Assembly: GCA_012729755.1 (NCBI GenBank)
Contig: JAAYCN010000021.1
Location: forward strand, 1-34,410
DNA length: 34,410 nt
Source of the DNA: Chloroflexota bacterium
Lineage (GTDB): Bacteria; Chloroflexota; Anaerolineae; Anaerolineales; Anaerolineaceae
Reading direction: 5' to 3'
The notes below the pieces were generated by a model. That model searched no databases, was not told the DNA's origin, and saw only the letters and a list, made by a program, of their open reading frames with translations. The translations under genes were made by a program, and so were the position numbers. This document shows positions 9,274 through 17,457 of this stretch, in pieces (the stretch's first letter is position 1; every line of letters begins with the position of its first letter).

Positions 9274-9387
9274 TTATCCTTGTCGCTGTTTGTGGCGCAC
9301 ATTCGTGCAAATAACATAAAGACGACCGTCACGTTTAACGATCTTACAGTTTTTACAGCGTTTTTTTATTGAAGCTGATACTTTCAT
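9274..9387 (-). CDS. rpmJ: 50S ribosomal protein L36, zinc-binding form
   Basis: A 37-residue gene that is easily missed. Translated from the ATG at 9387 it begins [17 protein letters not shown] and ends HKQRQG before TAA at 9276-9274. Cys11, Cys14, Cys27 and His32 provide the zinc ligands of the Cys-containing L36 type. An AAGGAG ribosome binding site lies about 8 bases upstream of the start. It heads the alpha group here and is preceded by a strong promoter; infA, which normally comes just before it, is absent. Confidence 0.96.
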   Translation of the reverse strand: MKVSASIKKRCKNCKIVKRDGRLYVICTNVRHKQRQG

Positions 9388-9421
9388 CAGTCGTTCTCCT
9401 TCTAATTACCGCAAATTTCTA

Positions 9422-9450
9422 ATTATAGTATTTACCCGATCTTTATGCAA
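9422..9450 (-). promoter_or_regulatory. Strong internal promoter before rpmJ
   Basis: On the minus strand: -35 TTGCAT (9450-9445), 17-base spacer, -10 TATAAT (9427-9422), which is a perfect -10. A start near 9415 would leave a leader of about 28 bases before rpmJ. It lies in the 71-base gap between map and rpmJ and would let the alpha genes be expressed apart from the spc genes. Confidence 0.65.
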
Positions 9451-9458
9451 GACCGTTT

Positions 9459-10241
9459 TTATAATTCCGTCAGCACATACGGCCGATCTTTAGTGATCGC
9501 GATCGTATGTTCCTGGTGCGCTGTGAGCGATCTGTCCTTCGCGATCACCGTCCACTGGTCCCGCAGGACGCGTGTCTCACGCGTGCCGACCAGCACCATC
9601 GGTTCCACCGCGATGGTCATGCCCTCCCTCAACAGCATCCCCTGCCCCTTCACCCCATAATTGGTGAAGTCATGCGGGGCTTCATGCATCTGCCTGCCCA
9701 CACCATGACCGGTGTAGGTATGTGTGCAGAAGAAACCATTACTTTCCACATACGCCTCAATTGCCGACCCGACGTCCCCGGCACGGTTGCCAGGCACCAT
9801 CAGTTCGATCGCAATTTCCAGCGCTTTTTGGGTGACGTCAATCAGCTTTTGGGCCTGCGCCGAAATCTCACCCACACCCACCGTGAACGCCGAGTCGCCC
9901 ACATATCCCTGATACACCGTACCGCAGTCCACCGAGATGATGTCGCCTTCCTGGAGCTTGCGCTTTCCCGGAATGCCGTGCACCAGTTCTTCATTGATGC
10001 TCGTGCAGATACTCGCCGGATATGGCTTCACGAAGCCGTCACCATAGTTTTTAAAGGGCGAATACACTCCCATTTTGCGCTGGTGAGCCTCGGCGACCTC
10101 GTTCAGTTCGCCGGTGGTCACACCCGGAGCAATGGCCGCTTTGACTGCTGCCAATGTCTGCGCATTGATGCGGCCTGCTTCGCGCATGATCGCGATTTCT
10201 GCCGCCGATTTAATGTTCACCTGCCGTTCAGTCCAGTTCAC
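9459..10241 (-). CDS. map: Type I methionine aminopeptidase
   Basis: 260 residues. Removes the initiator methionine from new proteins. All five metal ligands of the pita-bread fold can be placed: Asp105 (VDCG), Asp116 (VGDSAF), His179 (TGHGVGRQMHE), Glu213 (AVEPM) and Glu244 (HQEHT), with the substrate-side His88 in ELVHGIPG. The start is GTG at 10241, overlapping the adk stop by four bases (GTGA), so translation is probably coupled. There is no N-terminal zinc-finger extension. The adk-map order is the usual one downstream of secY. Confidence 0.97.
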   Translation of the reverse strand: MNWTERQVNIKSAAEIAIMREAGRINAQTLAAVKAAIAPGVTTGELNEVAEAHQRKMGVYSPFKNYGDGFVKPYPASICTSINEELVHGIPGKRKLQEGDIISVDCGTVYQGYVGDSAFTVGVGEISAQAQKLIDVTQKALEIAIELMVPGNRAGDVGSAIEAYVESNGFFCTHTYTGHGVGRQMHEAPHDFTNYGVKGQGMLLREGMTIAVEPMVLVGTRETRVLRDQWTVIAKDRSLTAHQEHTIAITKDRPYVLTEL

Positions 10242-10894
10242 TGCCTAACCGCTTTCAGCAGGTCTTCAGTAACCCTGTCGATGTCTTGTGTGCCATCAAC
10301 TTCTACCAAAACGCCTTTATTCCGATAGTATTCGATCAGCGGAGAGGTCTGTTGATAATAGACATCAATGCGATGCCTTACCGTCTCAGCCTTATCGTCA
10401 TCCCGCTGATAGAGCGGGCTGCCGTCCACATCATCGAACCATTTCACCTTGGGCGGATTGTTCGTCGCGTGATAAACACGTCCCGACTGGCTCATCCAGC
10501 GTCCGCTCAGGCGTTCCACCAGCGTCTCATTCGGCACGCTGATGAATGGCGCTACCGACACCCTGTGACAGGTCTCTGCCAGCATCTTCTCCAGCGCTTC
10601 CGCCTGGGCAGGCGTGCGCGGAAAACCATCCAGAACCGCGCCTTTCTCACAATCAGGCCGTGAAATACGTTCTTTCACCATCCGGATCGTCACATCATCC
10701 GGCACCAGCTCACCCTTCACCATGAAGGTATGCGCCAGTTTGCCCAGTTCCGTCTCACGACTGAGGTTGTCGCGGAACAGATCGCCGCTTGATACGTGCA
10801 CCAGCCCCATTTTTTCGGCCAAGACCTTAGCCTGGGTGCCTTTGCCAGCCCCTGGAGGGCCAAGCATCACGATGTAAGTGGCTTTCTCGTTCAC
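10238..10894 (-). CDS. adk: Adenylate kinase
   Basis: 218 residues. Interconverts ATP + AMP and 2 ADP. The P-loop GPPGAGKGT is at 12-20, followed by the AMP-site region VSSGDLFRDN and the DGFPRT motif. The LID domain is of the long type but lacks the four-Cys zinc site found in many Gram-positive enzymes. It begins with GTG at 10894 after a GAGGAAG ribosome binding site, 16 bases after secY, and ends overlapping map. Confidence 0.97.
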   Translation of the reverse strand: MNEKATYIVMLGPPGAGKGTQAKVLAEKMGLVHVSSGDLFRDNLSRETELGKLAHTFMVKGELVPDDVTIRMVKERISRPDCEKGAVLDGFPRTPAQAEALEKMLAETCHRVSVAPFISVPNETLVERLSGRWMSQSGRVYHATNNPPKVKWFDDVDGSPLYQRDDDKAETVRHRIDVYYQQTSPLIEYYRNKGVLVEVDGTQDIDRVTEDLLKAVRQ

Positions 10895-10910
10895 AACTTC
10901 CTCAACCTGC

Positions 10911-12242
10911 TTAGCTGATTAACCGATCGTCATAACCATGCATGCGCAGTTCAGTTTCAATTAACTGGACCGTGTCACGGATGGTGCCAACCACGATTAA
11001 TAAGCCCGAAGCCGCCATCAAAATGCTGCCGCCTGAGTTCGGGAAGATCGCGCTGAAAATATAAGGCAGCACCGCTACCAGGCCTAAAAAGACCGCGCCA
11101 GGCAGGGTAATGCGCCGCTGCACGCGGGTCAGATAGTCCTGCGTCGGCTTGCCTCGCACCACGCCAGGGATCTGCGCGCCTTGTTTCTTCAGGTTTTCGC
11201 CGTAGCTCTGCTGCGCGAACAACACGTCAGTGTAGAAGAACGCGAACAGCACCACCAGGATGAAGAACATCAGCGGATACCAGCCGGTCTGAGCGCCAAA
11301 GGCCTTAAAGACCCATTCCGCGAACGACACCTTCTCCGGATGCGGATCAGGGCTCTTGATAAAGAACGATGCCAGAATCGACGGGAACGTCAGGAACGAT
11401 TGCGCGAAGATGATCGGGATCATTCCCGCCATATTCACCATCAAAGGCAGGTTGCTGCGTACCGGCATCGACATACGGTTGCCGATTCGGCGGCCAGGGA
11501 ACATCACCGGCACGTTGCGGCGGCCTTGCGTCACATAGACGATGACGAAAATTACCAGCACTAAAATCAGCAGCACGATCGCGAACATATACCACGGCTC
11601 TTTATTGCTGATCATCTGGGCGATGCCCTGCGGCATGCGCGAAACAATACCCGAGAAGATGATCAGCGACAGGCCCTGGTTGCGCAAGCCAAATTCCGAA
11701 ATCAACTGGCCGATCCAGATGCCAAACATTGTGCCTGCTACCATGGCGATAATCGCCGTCACGGTCGGCAGCAGGTTGGCGCCGCTGAAGCCCCAGTTGC
11801 TCAAAATTGAGCCACGGATCATGCTGTTGAAAATATTGATCTGGCCAAAAGCCGAAAGCAGCGCCATCGGGATCGTCAGAATCAACGTCCATTTTTCCAT
11901 CCACTTGCGGCCTTCGCGCGGATCATCCTTCATCATCTTTTCAAGTGACGGGATCACCGGCTGCAAAAGCTGCAGGATGATTTGGGCGGTAATATAAGGG
12001 TATACACCCATCGCCAGGATCGAGAAACGCGACACGGAGCCGCCCGAGAGCAAGTCAAGCAACCCGATCAGGTTACCAGCCGCACCGGTTTGATTAGTCA
12101 ACTGGGCTAACATGGCGCGGTCAACACCAGGAACGGGAATGTTAGCTGCCAGCCGATAGATACCCAACAGCAACAGCGAGATTAGCAGTTTGTTGCGGAT
12201 ATCTTCTGATTTCCACAAATAGCGCCAGGACGATCGTTTCAT
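10911..12242 (-). CDS. secY: Protein translocase subunit SecY
   Basis: 443 residues with about ten transmembrane segments, the channel subunit of the Sec translocon in the cytoplasmic membrane. The SecY signature is clear: RLAANIPVPGVD in the first periplasmic region, then LLSGGSVSRFSILAMGVYPY with the plug region, and the cytoplasmic loop KKQGAQIPGVVRGKPTQDYL that contacts the ribosome and SecA. It follows rplO by 18 bases and precedes adk by 16, the standard spc-operon arrangement. Confidence 0.97.
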   Translation of the reverse strand: MKRSSWRYLWKSEDIRNKLLISLLLLGIYRLAANIPVPGVDRAMLAQLTNQTGAAGNLIGLLDLLSGGSVSRFSILAMGVYPYITAQIILQLLQPVIPSLEKMMKDDPREGRKWMEKWTLILTIPMALLSAFGQINIFNSMIRGSILSNWGFSGANLLPTVTAIIAMVAGTMFGIWIGQLISEFGLRNQGLSLIIFSGIVSRMPQGIAQMISNKEPWYMFAIVLLILVLVIFVIVYVTQGRRNVPVMFPGRRIGNRMSMPVRSNLPLMVNMAGMIPIIFAQSFLTFPSILASFFIKSPDPHPEKVSFAEWVFKAFGAQTGWYPLMFFILVVLFAFFYTDVLFAQQSYGENLKKQGAQIPGVVRGKPTQDYLTRVQRRITLPGAVFLGLVAVLPYIFSAIFPNSGGSILMAASGLLIVVGTIRDTVQLIETELRMHGYDDRLIS

Positions 12243-12260
12243 CTAAAATCTCCTTTTGGG

Positions 12261-12719
12261 TTAGGCGATGTCGATGGTTTCAACACTGCCGCCAGCTTTT
12301 TCAATCTTCTGGCGTGCGCCCTCGGTAATTTTATGGGCTTTCACTTTCAAAGCCACGTCGATTTCACCACGTCCCATAATCTTGATCGGCTTGTGTTCGT
12401 CTTTCAACAGACCAGCCTCTTTCAATGATTCAGGGGTTACATCGCTGCCAGCCTTGAACACCTTCAGGTTGTCCAGGTTGACTTCTGAATAGCGGGTGCG
12501 ATTGAGCGGGGTGAAACCTTCACCACGCATGAAAGGCAGCTTGCGGAAGATCGGCAGGTTGCCGCCCTGGTGGTACATTCTTACGCCGCCACCACTGCGG
12601 GCGCTTTGACCTTTGGTGCCGCGCCCGGATGTTTTTCCAGCGCCGCTGCCAGGTCCTCGACCAATGCGCTTGCGATCCTTCTTCGAACCCTCATTGGGTT
12701 TAAGATCATGTAGTTGCAT
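12261..12719 (-). CDS. rplO: 50S ribosomal protein L15
   Basis: 152 residues. L15 is a late-assembling large-subunit protein that binds 23S rRNA through its Gly-rich N-terminal arm. That arm is obvious (RIGRGPGSGAGKTSGRGTKG), followed by GGNLPIFRKLPFMRGEGF. The start codon overlaps the rpmD stop by one base (TAATG), so translation is probably coupled. Length and order are normal. Confidence 0.97.
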   Translation of the reverse strand: MQLHDLKPNEGSKKDRKRIGRGPGSGAGKTSGRGTKGQSARSGGGVRMYHQGGNLPIFRKLPFMRGEGFTPLNRTRYSEVNLDNLKVFKAGSDVTPESLKEAGLLKDEHKPIKIMGRGEIDVALKVKAHKITEGARQKIEKAGGSVETIDIA

Positions 12720-12928
12720 TACTTCTTCTCCTCAGCTGCTTCTTCCACGACCACCAGGTGCGAAACCTTGTTGATCATGCCGCGAATGACAGCATTATCC
12801 TCATGCACCACGACATCGTTCACTTTGCGAAAGCCGAGCGCTTTGAGAGTCCGCTTGGTCCGTTCGGTATAACCGATCCCGCTCTTTTTCAGCGTGATGG
12901 TCAGTTGCTTGCCTGCTTTCTTAGCCAT
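12719..12928 (-). CDS. rpmD: 50S ribosomal protein L30
   Basis: 69 residues from the ATG at 12928. The core [20 protein letters not shown] and [14 protein letters not shown] fits bacterial L30. A longer in-frame opening to 12988 exists but lies inside rpsE; the chosen ATG has GGAGGAAGA just upstream and overlaps the rpsE stop by eight bases (ATGGCTAA). The last ten residues ([10 protein letters not shown]) form a small acidic tail. Confidence 0.95.
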   Translation of the reverse strand: MAKKAGKQLTITLKKSGIGYTERTKRTLKALGFRKVNDVVVHEDNAVIRGMINKVSHLVVVEEAAEEKK

Positions 12929-13445
12929 TCTTCCTCCGGTCCCAATACGGGGTGACGTCCACCAGGTCCTTGCCGCGTTCGGCAGCAACGACCTCGGGAG
13001 ATTTCAGTTGAGAAAGCGCGTCAAAGGTAGCCTGAACGATGTTGAGCATGTTGTTTGAGCCCAATGATTTGGTCAGAATATCCTTAATGCCGGCCGCTTC
13101 ACAAACGGCACGCACACCACCAGCCGCGATAACACCCGTACCAGCCGAAGCAGGTTTGAGCAACACTTTAGCGCCACTTTGGGTGCCCAAAACCTCGTGG
13201 GCGATGGTTGTGCCCAACAGGCTGACCTTGTGCATATTCTTGTGAGCGCGTTCAGTCGCTTTGCGCATCGCGTCCGGAACAGCACCAGCCTTGCCGATGC
13301 CCAGGCCGACATTACCGTTATTGTCACCAACCACCAGGGTCACCCGGAAGCTGAACCGACGGCCACCCTTGACAACTTTCGCCACGCGAGCGATGTCGAT
13401 GACACGTTCGTCATATTGTTGTTCTAAAGTCGAAAAATCTTCCAT
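12921..13445 (-). CDS. rpsE: 30S ribosomal protein S5
   Basis: 174 residues from the ATG at 13445 (GAGG five bases upstream; a TTG just before it is in frame). S5 is part of the mRNA entry site and accuracy centre. Visible are the N-terminal double-stranded RNA-binding-like domain with [21 protein letters not shown], and [19 protein letters not shown] and APSAGTG-like [18 protein letters not shown]. It lies between rplR and rpmD and overlaps rpmD by eight bases. Confidence 0.97.
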   Translation of the reverse strand: MEDFSTLEQQYDERVIDIARVAKVVKGGRRFSFRVTLVVGDNNGNVGLGIGKAGAVPDAMRKATERAHKNMHKVSLLGTTIAHEVLGTQSGAKVLLKPASAGTGVIAAGGVRAVCEAAGIKDILTKSLGSNNMLNIVQATFDALSQLKSPEVVAAERGKDLVDVTPYWDRRKNG

Positions 13446-13457
13446 CAATACCTCAGC

Positions 13458-13823
13458 TTAGAATTCCAGCCCGCCCTTGCGAGCGCCTTCGGCCAGGGAT
13501 TTCAGCCGGCCAGTGTAATAGTAACCGCCGCGATCCATCACCACGCTCTTAATGCCCTTGGCGATGGCGCGTTTGGCAACTTCCTGACCAACCAGGTTGG
13601 CCTGTTCAAGCTTGCTTTTGCCCTTCACAGCGTCACGCAGACCGGTGTCAACCGATGAGGCTGAAACCAGCGTAGTGCCGCTATGGTCATCGATCACCTG
13701 AACGTAAATCTCTGTGATGCTGCGAAAAACATTCAGGCGAGGTCGCTCAGGCGTACCGAAGATCTTCTTGCGCACGCGCGCGTGGCGGTGCAGTCGGTTT
13801 GCGTTTCTTGATTTCTTTGCCAT
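13458..13823 (-). CDS. rplR: 50S ribosomal protein L18
   Basis: 121 residues. L18 binds 5S rRNA and, with L5, brings it into the central protuberance. The basic N-terminus ([20 protein letters not shown]) is the 5S-binding arm, followed by [17 protein letters not shown] and the C-terminal [19 protein letters not shown]. It is nine bases after rplF in the standard order. Confidence 0.97.
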   Translation of the reverse strand: MAKKSRNANRLHRHARVRKKIFGTPERPRLNVFRSITEIYVQVIDDHSGTTLVSASSVDTGLRDAVKGKSKLEQANLVGQEVAKRAIAKGIKSVVMDRGGYYYTGRLKSLAEGARKGGLEF

Positions 13824-13831
13824 TGTTACCT

Positions 13832-14380
13832 CTACTTGCCAGTCTTTCCAGCTTTACCAGCTTTCAGTTTCACGAACTCACCCTGATAGCGGATTCCCGT
13901 ACCGTGGTAGCGTTCGGGCGGTCTGACTTCCCGCACGTCCGAGGCGATCTGGCCCACCTGTTGGCGGTCGTGGCCCATCACCTTGATCGTGTGAGTCTTG
14001 GTGTCAGCTTCAAAGGTAATCCCTTCAGGGGCTGGGAACTTGACCGGATGGGAGTAACCCACATTCAGGATCAAATTTTTGCCACTGACTTCAGCCTTGT
14101 AACCAACACCGTTGAACTCCAATACGCGCACAAAACCCTTATCACAGCCGACAATCATGTTGTTCAGCAAGGCGCGGGTCGTTCCATGCAACGCGCGGAT
14201 GCGTGGTTCGTCATTAGGACGTTCCACATGGATCATCCCATTATCAATCTTGATGGCGATTTCAGGGCTGAATGACCGCGTTAAGGTACCTTTTGGGCCT
14301 TTCACAGTCACCTGCTGACCATCAATTTTCACTTCCACACCCTTCGGCAGGGTAATGGGCAGTTTACCAATTCGCGACAT
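13832..14380 (-). CDS. rplF: 50S ribosomal protein L6
   Basis: 182 residues from the ATG at 14380, where GGAGG sits six bases upstream; an in-frame upstream extension to 14428 lies within rpsH and is rejected. L6 has two similar domains and stands near the factor-binding site. The start [16 protein letters not shown] and the C-terminal [18 protein letters not shown] are signatures. The tail ends with a Lys/Gly-rich stretch ([12 protein letters not shown]). Confidence 0.97.
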   Translation of the reverse strand: MSRIGKLPITLPKGVEVKIDGQQVTVKGPKGTLTRSFSPEIAIKIDNGMIHVERPNDEPRIRALHGTTRALLNNMIVGCDKGFVRVLEFNGVGYKAEVSGKNLILNVGYSHPVKFPAPEGITFEADTKTHTIKVMGHDRQQVGQIASDVREVRPPERYHGTGIRYQGEFVKLKAGKAGKTGK

Positions 14381-14390
14381 GTCTAACCTC

Positions 14391-14804
14391 CTACCAGACC
14401 TTGCAGAGAACTTCACCGCCCACGCCAATCTTGCGCGCGCGTTGGCCGGTCATAATTCCCTTCGGGGTCGATAAAATCGCGATACCAATGCCCGAAAGAA
14501 CCCAGGGGATCTCATCACGTGAGGTGTACACGCGACAGCCAGGGCGGCTGACGCGCTGTAGGCCGGTGATGATCGGGCGGCGGTGGCGGCGTTCGCCAAT
14601 GTATTTTAGCTTCAGTTGCAGCACTTTCGTGCCCTCAACCTTGCCATCGACGAGTTCATAACTCTCCAGATAGCCTTCCTCTGTCAGAATTCGGGCTAAT
14701 TCTGCTTTGAGTTTCGAATTAGGCATCGCAACAAGGCTCTGTCCAGCCATGGCCACATTGCGGATGCGGGTCAACATATCGGCAATAGGATCTGTCATTG
14801 TCAT
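14391..14804 (-). CDS. rpsH: 30S ribosomal protein S8
   Basis: 137 residues. S8 binds the central domain of 16S rRNA and is the classic translational repressor of the spc operon in E. coli. Seen here: DPIADMLTRIRNV at the N-terminus and the C-terminal RDEIPWVLSGIGIAILSTPKG with TGQRARKIGVGGEVLCKVW. The ATG at 14804 is six bases after GGAGGA, so I keep it over the second ATG two codons on. Confidence 0.97.
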   Translation of the reverse strand: MTMTDPIADMLTRIRNVAMAGQSLVAMPNSKLKAELARILTEEGYLESYELVDGKVEGTKVLQLKLKYIGERRHRRPIITGLQRVSRPGCRVYTSRDEIPWVLSGIGIAILSTPKGIMTGQRARKIGVGGEVLCKVW

Positions 14805-14823
14805 AATCTTCCTCCAGGTCGAA

Positions 14824-15006
14824 TTACCAAGATGATTTGGTTACACCAGGGATCTTTCCCTGTAGTGCTAATTCTCTAAAGCAAATGCGGCAAAGACCGA
14901 ACTTGCGGATATAGCCGCGGGGGCGACCGCAAACGCGGCAGCGATTGACCACACGACCAGGATATTTACGCCGCATTTCGCGGTAGATCATACTCTTCTT
15001 AGCCAT
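14824..15006 (-). CDS. rpsN: 30S ribosomal protein S14, zinc type (type Z)
   Basis: 60 residues from the ATG at 15006. This is the short zinc-ribbon S14, with two CxxC pairs (RCRVC and LCRIC) 12 residues apart, and the C-terminal [21 protein letters not shown] end. The start overlaps the rplE stop by eight bases (ATGGCTAA), the same overlap used by rpmD and rpsE. A longer in-frame opening to 15033 is rejected because it lies within rplE. The symbol rpsZ is also used for this type. Confidence 0.96.
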   Translation of the reverse strand: MAKKSMIYREMRRKYPGRVVNRCRVCGRPRGYIRKFGLCRICFRELALQGKIPGVTKSSW

Positions 15007-15550
15007 TTGTTTCCTTTCTGAAGGGCATGCCAAACTTGCTCAGCAGCTCCCTGGCGTGGTCATCATTCTCAGCGGTGGTAACAATGCTGACTTCCATGCC
15101 GCGCAACTTATCAATCTTGTCGTACTGAATCTCAGGGAAGATCAGCTGCTCATTCAGGCCCAGGGTATAGTTTCCACGGCCGTCAAATGAATCAGCCGAA
15201 ATCCCACGAAAGTCACGCACACGCGGTAAAGCGATATTGATCAGGCGGTCTAAAAATGCCCACATTTTCGCTCCGCGCAGGGTAACCTTGACACCAATTT
15301 GGCGTCCTTCACGCAACTTGAAGTTCGAAATGGCTTTGCGGGCTGCGATAATCACAGGTTTCTGTCCAGTGATGATCGTCAGGTCGTTAACTGCCGCTTC
15401 GAGGGCTTTCGGGTTGTCCAGTGCCTCACCGACACCGATGTTGACCACCACTTTTTGAATGCGCGGGGTCTGCATCACATTGTCGAGGCCCAGTTCCTTG
15501 AAAAGCGCTGGCGCAATCTCTTTTTTGTATTGTTCTTGTAATCTGTTCAT
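14999..15550 (-). CDS. rplE: 50S ribosomal protein L5
   Basis: 183 residues, normal length. L5 binds 5S rRNA and contacts P-site tRNA from the central protuberance. Diagnostic segments are [20 protein letters not shown] near the N-terminus, the [22 protein letters not shown] strand and the [18 protein letters not shown] region. It lies 17 bases after rplX and overlaps rpsN. Confidence 0.97.
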   Translation of the reverse strand: MNRLQEQYKKEIAPALFKELGLDNVMQTPRIQKVVVNIGVGEALDNPKALEAAVNDLTIITGQKPVIIAARKAISNFKLREGRQIGVKVTLRGAKMWAFLDRLINIALPRVRDFRGISADSFDGRGNYTLGLNEQLIFPEIQYDKIDKLRGMEVSIVTTAENDDHARELLSKFGMPFRKETNG

Positions 15551-15567
15551 TTCAACTCACTTGCGCC

Positions 15568-16038
15568 TTACTTGTTCGTCGTTTTCTTGGCGGCAGGCTT
15601 CCTGGCGGCAGGGGCCTTTTCGGCTGTTGCCTTTGCGGCGGCAGCTTTTTTGGTCGTTTTCTTCTCGCCAGCCGGTTTGCTCGCCGGGGTCTTCTTAGCC
15701 GCGGGTTTGTCAGCTTTCGCGGCAGGTTTTTTGGCAGCAGTTGCTTTATCAGCAACGGTGCGTTTTGAAATTCGCGTCTTGGTTTCCTTCCCGCTCGTTT
15801 CAGTTACCAACTGCACATTCGAGATATGCACCGGCGCCTCAAACTCCATAATGCCTGAGGGCAACGTTTTGTCGCCGCGCTGCTGTTGCTTCTGATGCTT
15901 TTTGACCATATTGACGCCCTGCACGACCACACGCGACTCTTTCGGCATAACCCGAATCACCTCGCCGATTTTATCGACATCGGCTTTGTCTCCGCGCATC
16001 ACGCGCACTCGATCACCTTTACGAATAGTTTGTTTCAT
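15568..16038 (-). CDS. rplX: 50S ribosomal protein L24 with long Ala/Lys-rich tail
   Basis: 156 residues, about 50 longer than typical L24. Residues 1 to about 95 are a normal L24: the KOW-type start KGDRVRVMRGDKADVDKIGE, GVNMVKKHQK and EAPVHISNVQLV. L24 is an assembly initiator that binds the 5' end of 23S rRNA near the exit tunnel. From about residue 98 to the end there is a low-complexity tail made almost only of Ala, Lys, Pro and Thr, with repeats like AAKKPAAKADKPAAKK, resembling histone H1 tails. The tail would be disordered and strongly positive. Its codons are as GC-rich as the surroundings, so it does not look recently acquired. Confidence 0.96.
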   Translation of the reverse strand: MKQTIRKGDRVRVMRGDKADVDKIGEVIRVMPKESRVVVQGVNMVKKHQKQQQRGDKTLPSGIMEFEAPVHISNVQLVTETSGKETKTRISKRTVADKATAAKKPAAKADKPAAKKTPASKPAGEKKTTKKAAAAKATAEKAPAARKPAAKKTTNK

Positions 16039-16061
16039 ATTGACTCTTCCTTCATCAATGG

Positions 16062-16433
16062 CTACAGAACTTCCGGAGCCAAAGAAACAATTTTCATAAA
16101 GCCTTTTTCACGCAATTCGCGCGCCACAGGCCCGAAAATACGCGTGCCTCGTGGGTTCACACCGTCGTTATCCAGAATGACAGCCGCATTGTCATCGAAA
16201 CCAATGCTTGAGCCATCCGGACGGCGATATTCTTTGCTCGTGCGAACGATCACGGCTTTCACAATTTCGCTCTTCTTCACCGACGCCTGGGGTGAAGCAA
16301 CCTTGACAGTACACAAGATGATATCTCCCACATAGGCGTAGCGGCGGTTCGTGCCGCCAAAGACGTGAATCACCAACAATTCACGTGCGCCGGTGTTGTC
16401 TGCTACTACTAATCGAGACTCTACCTGGATCAT
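16062..16433 (-). CDS. rplN: 50S ribosomal protein L14
   Basis: 123 residues. L14 lies at the subunit interface next to L19. The start [20 protein letters not shown], the [15 protein letters not shown] strand and the C-terminal [18 protein letters not shown] are diagnostic. It overlaps the rpsQ stop by four bases (ATGA) and precedes rplX by 23 bases. Confidence 0.97.
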   Translation of the reverse strand: MIQVESRLVVADNTGARELLVIHVFGGTNRRYAYVGDIILCTVKVASPQASVKKSEIVKAVIVRTSKEYRRPDGSSIGFDDNAAVILDNDGVNPRGTRIFGPVARELREKGFMKIVSLAPEVL

Positions 16434-16795
16434 TTCGTCTCCCCTTCATCGGCTTCCGCCTCAATAGCCTCAACAGCTTCTTCAACGGGTGTTTCGGCTT
16501 CCACAGCCTCGATATCTGCCGCGGCGATCGCGTCCATTTCGCCTTCCTGGCGAACTTCGACCTTGATTATCTCTTCGACCACCCAGCGTTTGGTGCGTGA
16601 GATCGGGGCGCATTCAACAATGCGCACCTTGTCGCCCACATTGCAGCCAATTTCATCATGCGCCACGAAAGTGTTCGTGCCGCGCACGACCTTGTGATAC
16701 AGGGGGTGCTGAAAAGTTCGCGCGACCTCTACCTTGACGGTCTTGTCCATCTTATTGCTTTTGACGGTTCCGATAAGTCGTCGTCGATTGTTCAT
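16430..16795 (-). CDS. rpsQ: 30S ribosomal protein S17 with acidic tail
   Basis: 121 residues, about 35 longer than usual. The first 80 residues are standard S17, an OB-fold primary 16S rRNA binder: [34 protein letters not shown] and [19 protein letters not shown]. Residues 81-121 form an extension with 15 Glu/Asp and many Ala and Val residues (for example [20 protein letters not shown]). The gene overlaps rpmC upstream and rplN downstream by four bases each (ATGA), so all three are probably translationally coupled. Confidence 0.96.
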   Translation of the reverse strand: MNNRRRLIGTVKSNKMDKTVKVEVARTFQHPLYHKVVRGTNTFVAHDEIGCNVGDKVRIVECAPISRTKRWVVEEIIKVEVRQEGEMDAIAAADIEAVEAETPVEEAVEAIEAEADEGETK

Positions 16796-17001
16796 TTCTT
16801 GCCTTCCTTCTCTTCCTTGCCACGCTCAGCCAAAATGGTCTCGAGACGTGCGATCAGGCGACGGGTTACCTTGAAGCGGCTGTGATCAGTCAGCTGACCA
16901 GTCACCATCTGGAACCGCAAATTCATCAGTTCCTGCCTTGAATCTAAAATCTGTTTCTTAATCTCTTCAGTAGAGAGGTTGCGTACTTCTTTTGCGTTCA
17001 T
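16792..17001 (-). CDS. rpmC: 50S ribosomal protein L29
   Basis: 69 residues, two-helix L29, located at the exit tunnel rim where trigger factor and SRP dock. The pattern ELxxxLxxxRQELMNLRFQ and the RFKVTRRLIARLETIL helix fit. It starts on the last base of the rplP stop codon (TAATG) and ends overlapping rpsQ by four bases. The tail is Lys/Glu-rich. Confidence 0.96.
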   Translation of the reverse strand: MNAKEVRNLSTEEIKKQILDSRQELMNLRFQMVTGQLTDHSRFKVTRRLIARLETILAERGKEEKEGKK

Positions 17002-17423
17002 TAACCTTCTCCTACATTCTCTTTGGTCACAATCTTAGTCCGCAGACCAAGCTTGTAGCGTGCGCGTTCCAGGGCTTTCATGGCTTCGTTGCCTTCAGTG
17101 CCACCCACCTCAAACAGGATGCGGCCAGGGCGAATCACGGCGACCCAGTGGTCAACCGCGCCTTTACCTTTACCCATACGGGTTTCAGCGGCGCGCTTCG
17201 TATAAGGCTTGTCAGGGAAGACCCTGATCCAAACCTTGCCGCGGCGTTTCATCTCGCCGACGATCGCACGGCGCGCGGACTCAATCTGGCGCGCGGTCAG
17301 ATAGCCGCATTCCATCGATTTCAGCCCGATTTCGCCGAAGTTTACCTCAGCGCCGCGCTGGGCTTTGCCTTTCATGCGACCGCGCTGCATCTTACGATAT
17401 TTAACTCTCTTTGGCATCAACAT
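17001..17423 (-). CDS. rplP: 50S ribosomal protein L16
   Basis: 140 residues. L16 organises the A-site region of 23S rRNA. The start [16 protein letters not shown], then [22 protein letters not shown] and the [19 protein letters not shown] segment are typical. I keep the ATG at 17423, six bases after GAGGAAG; a second ATG two codons later would give the usual MPKR start. It overlaps rpmC by one base. Confidence 0.97.
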   Translation of the reverse strand: MLMPKRVKYRKMQRGRMKGKAQRGAEVNFGEIGLKSMECGYLTARQIESARRAIVGEMKRRGKVWIRVFPDKPYTKRAAETRMGKGKGAVDHWVAVIRPGRILFEVGGTEGNEAMKALERARYKLGLRTKIVTKENVGEG

Positions 17424-17457
17424 AATCTACTTCCTCACTGTATCCTGATCCTGACAT

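Noticed and set aside
10238-10894. Loss of the zinc site in adenylate kinase as an anomaly
   Set aside because: Many bacterial adenylate kinases of this length naturally lack the LID cysteines.
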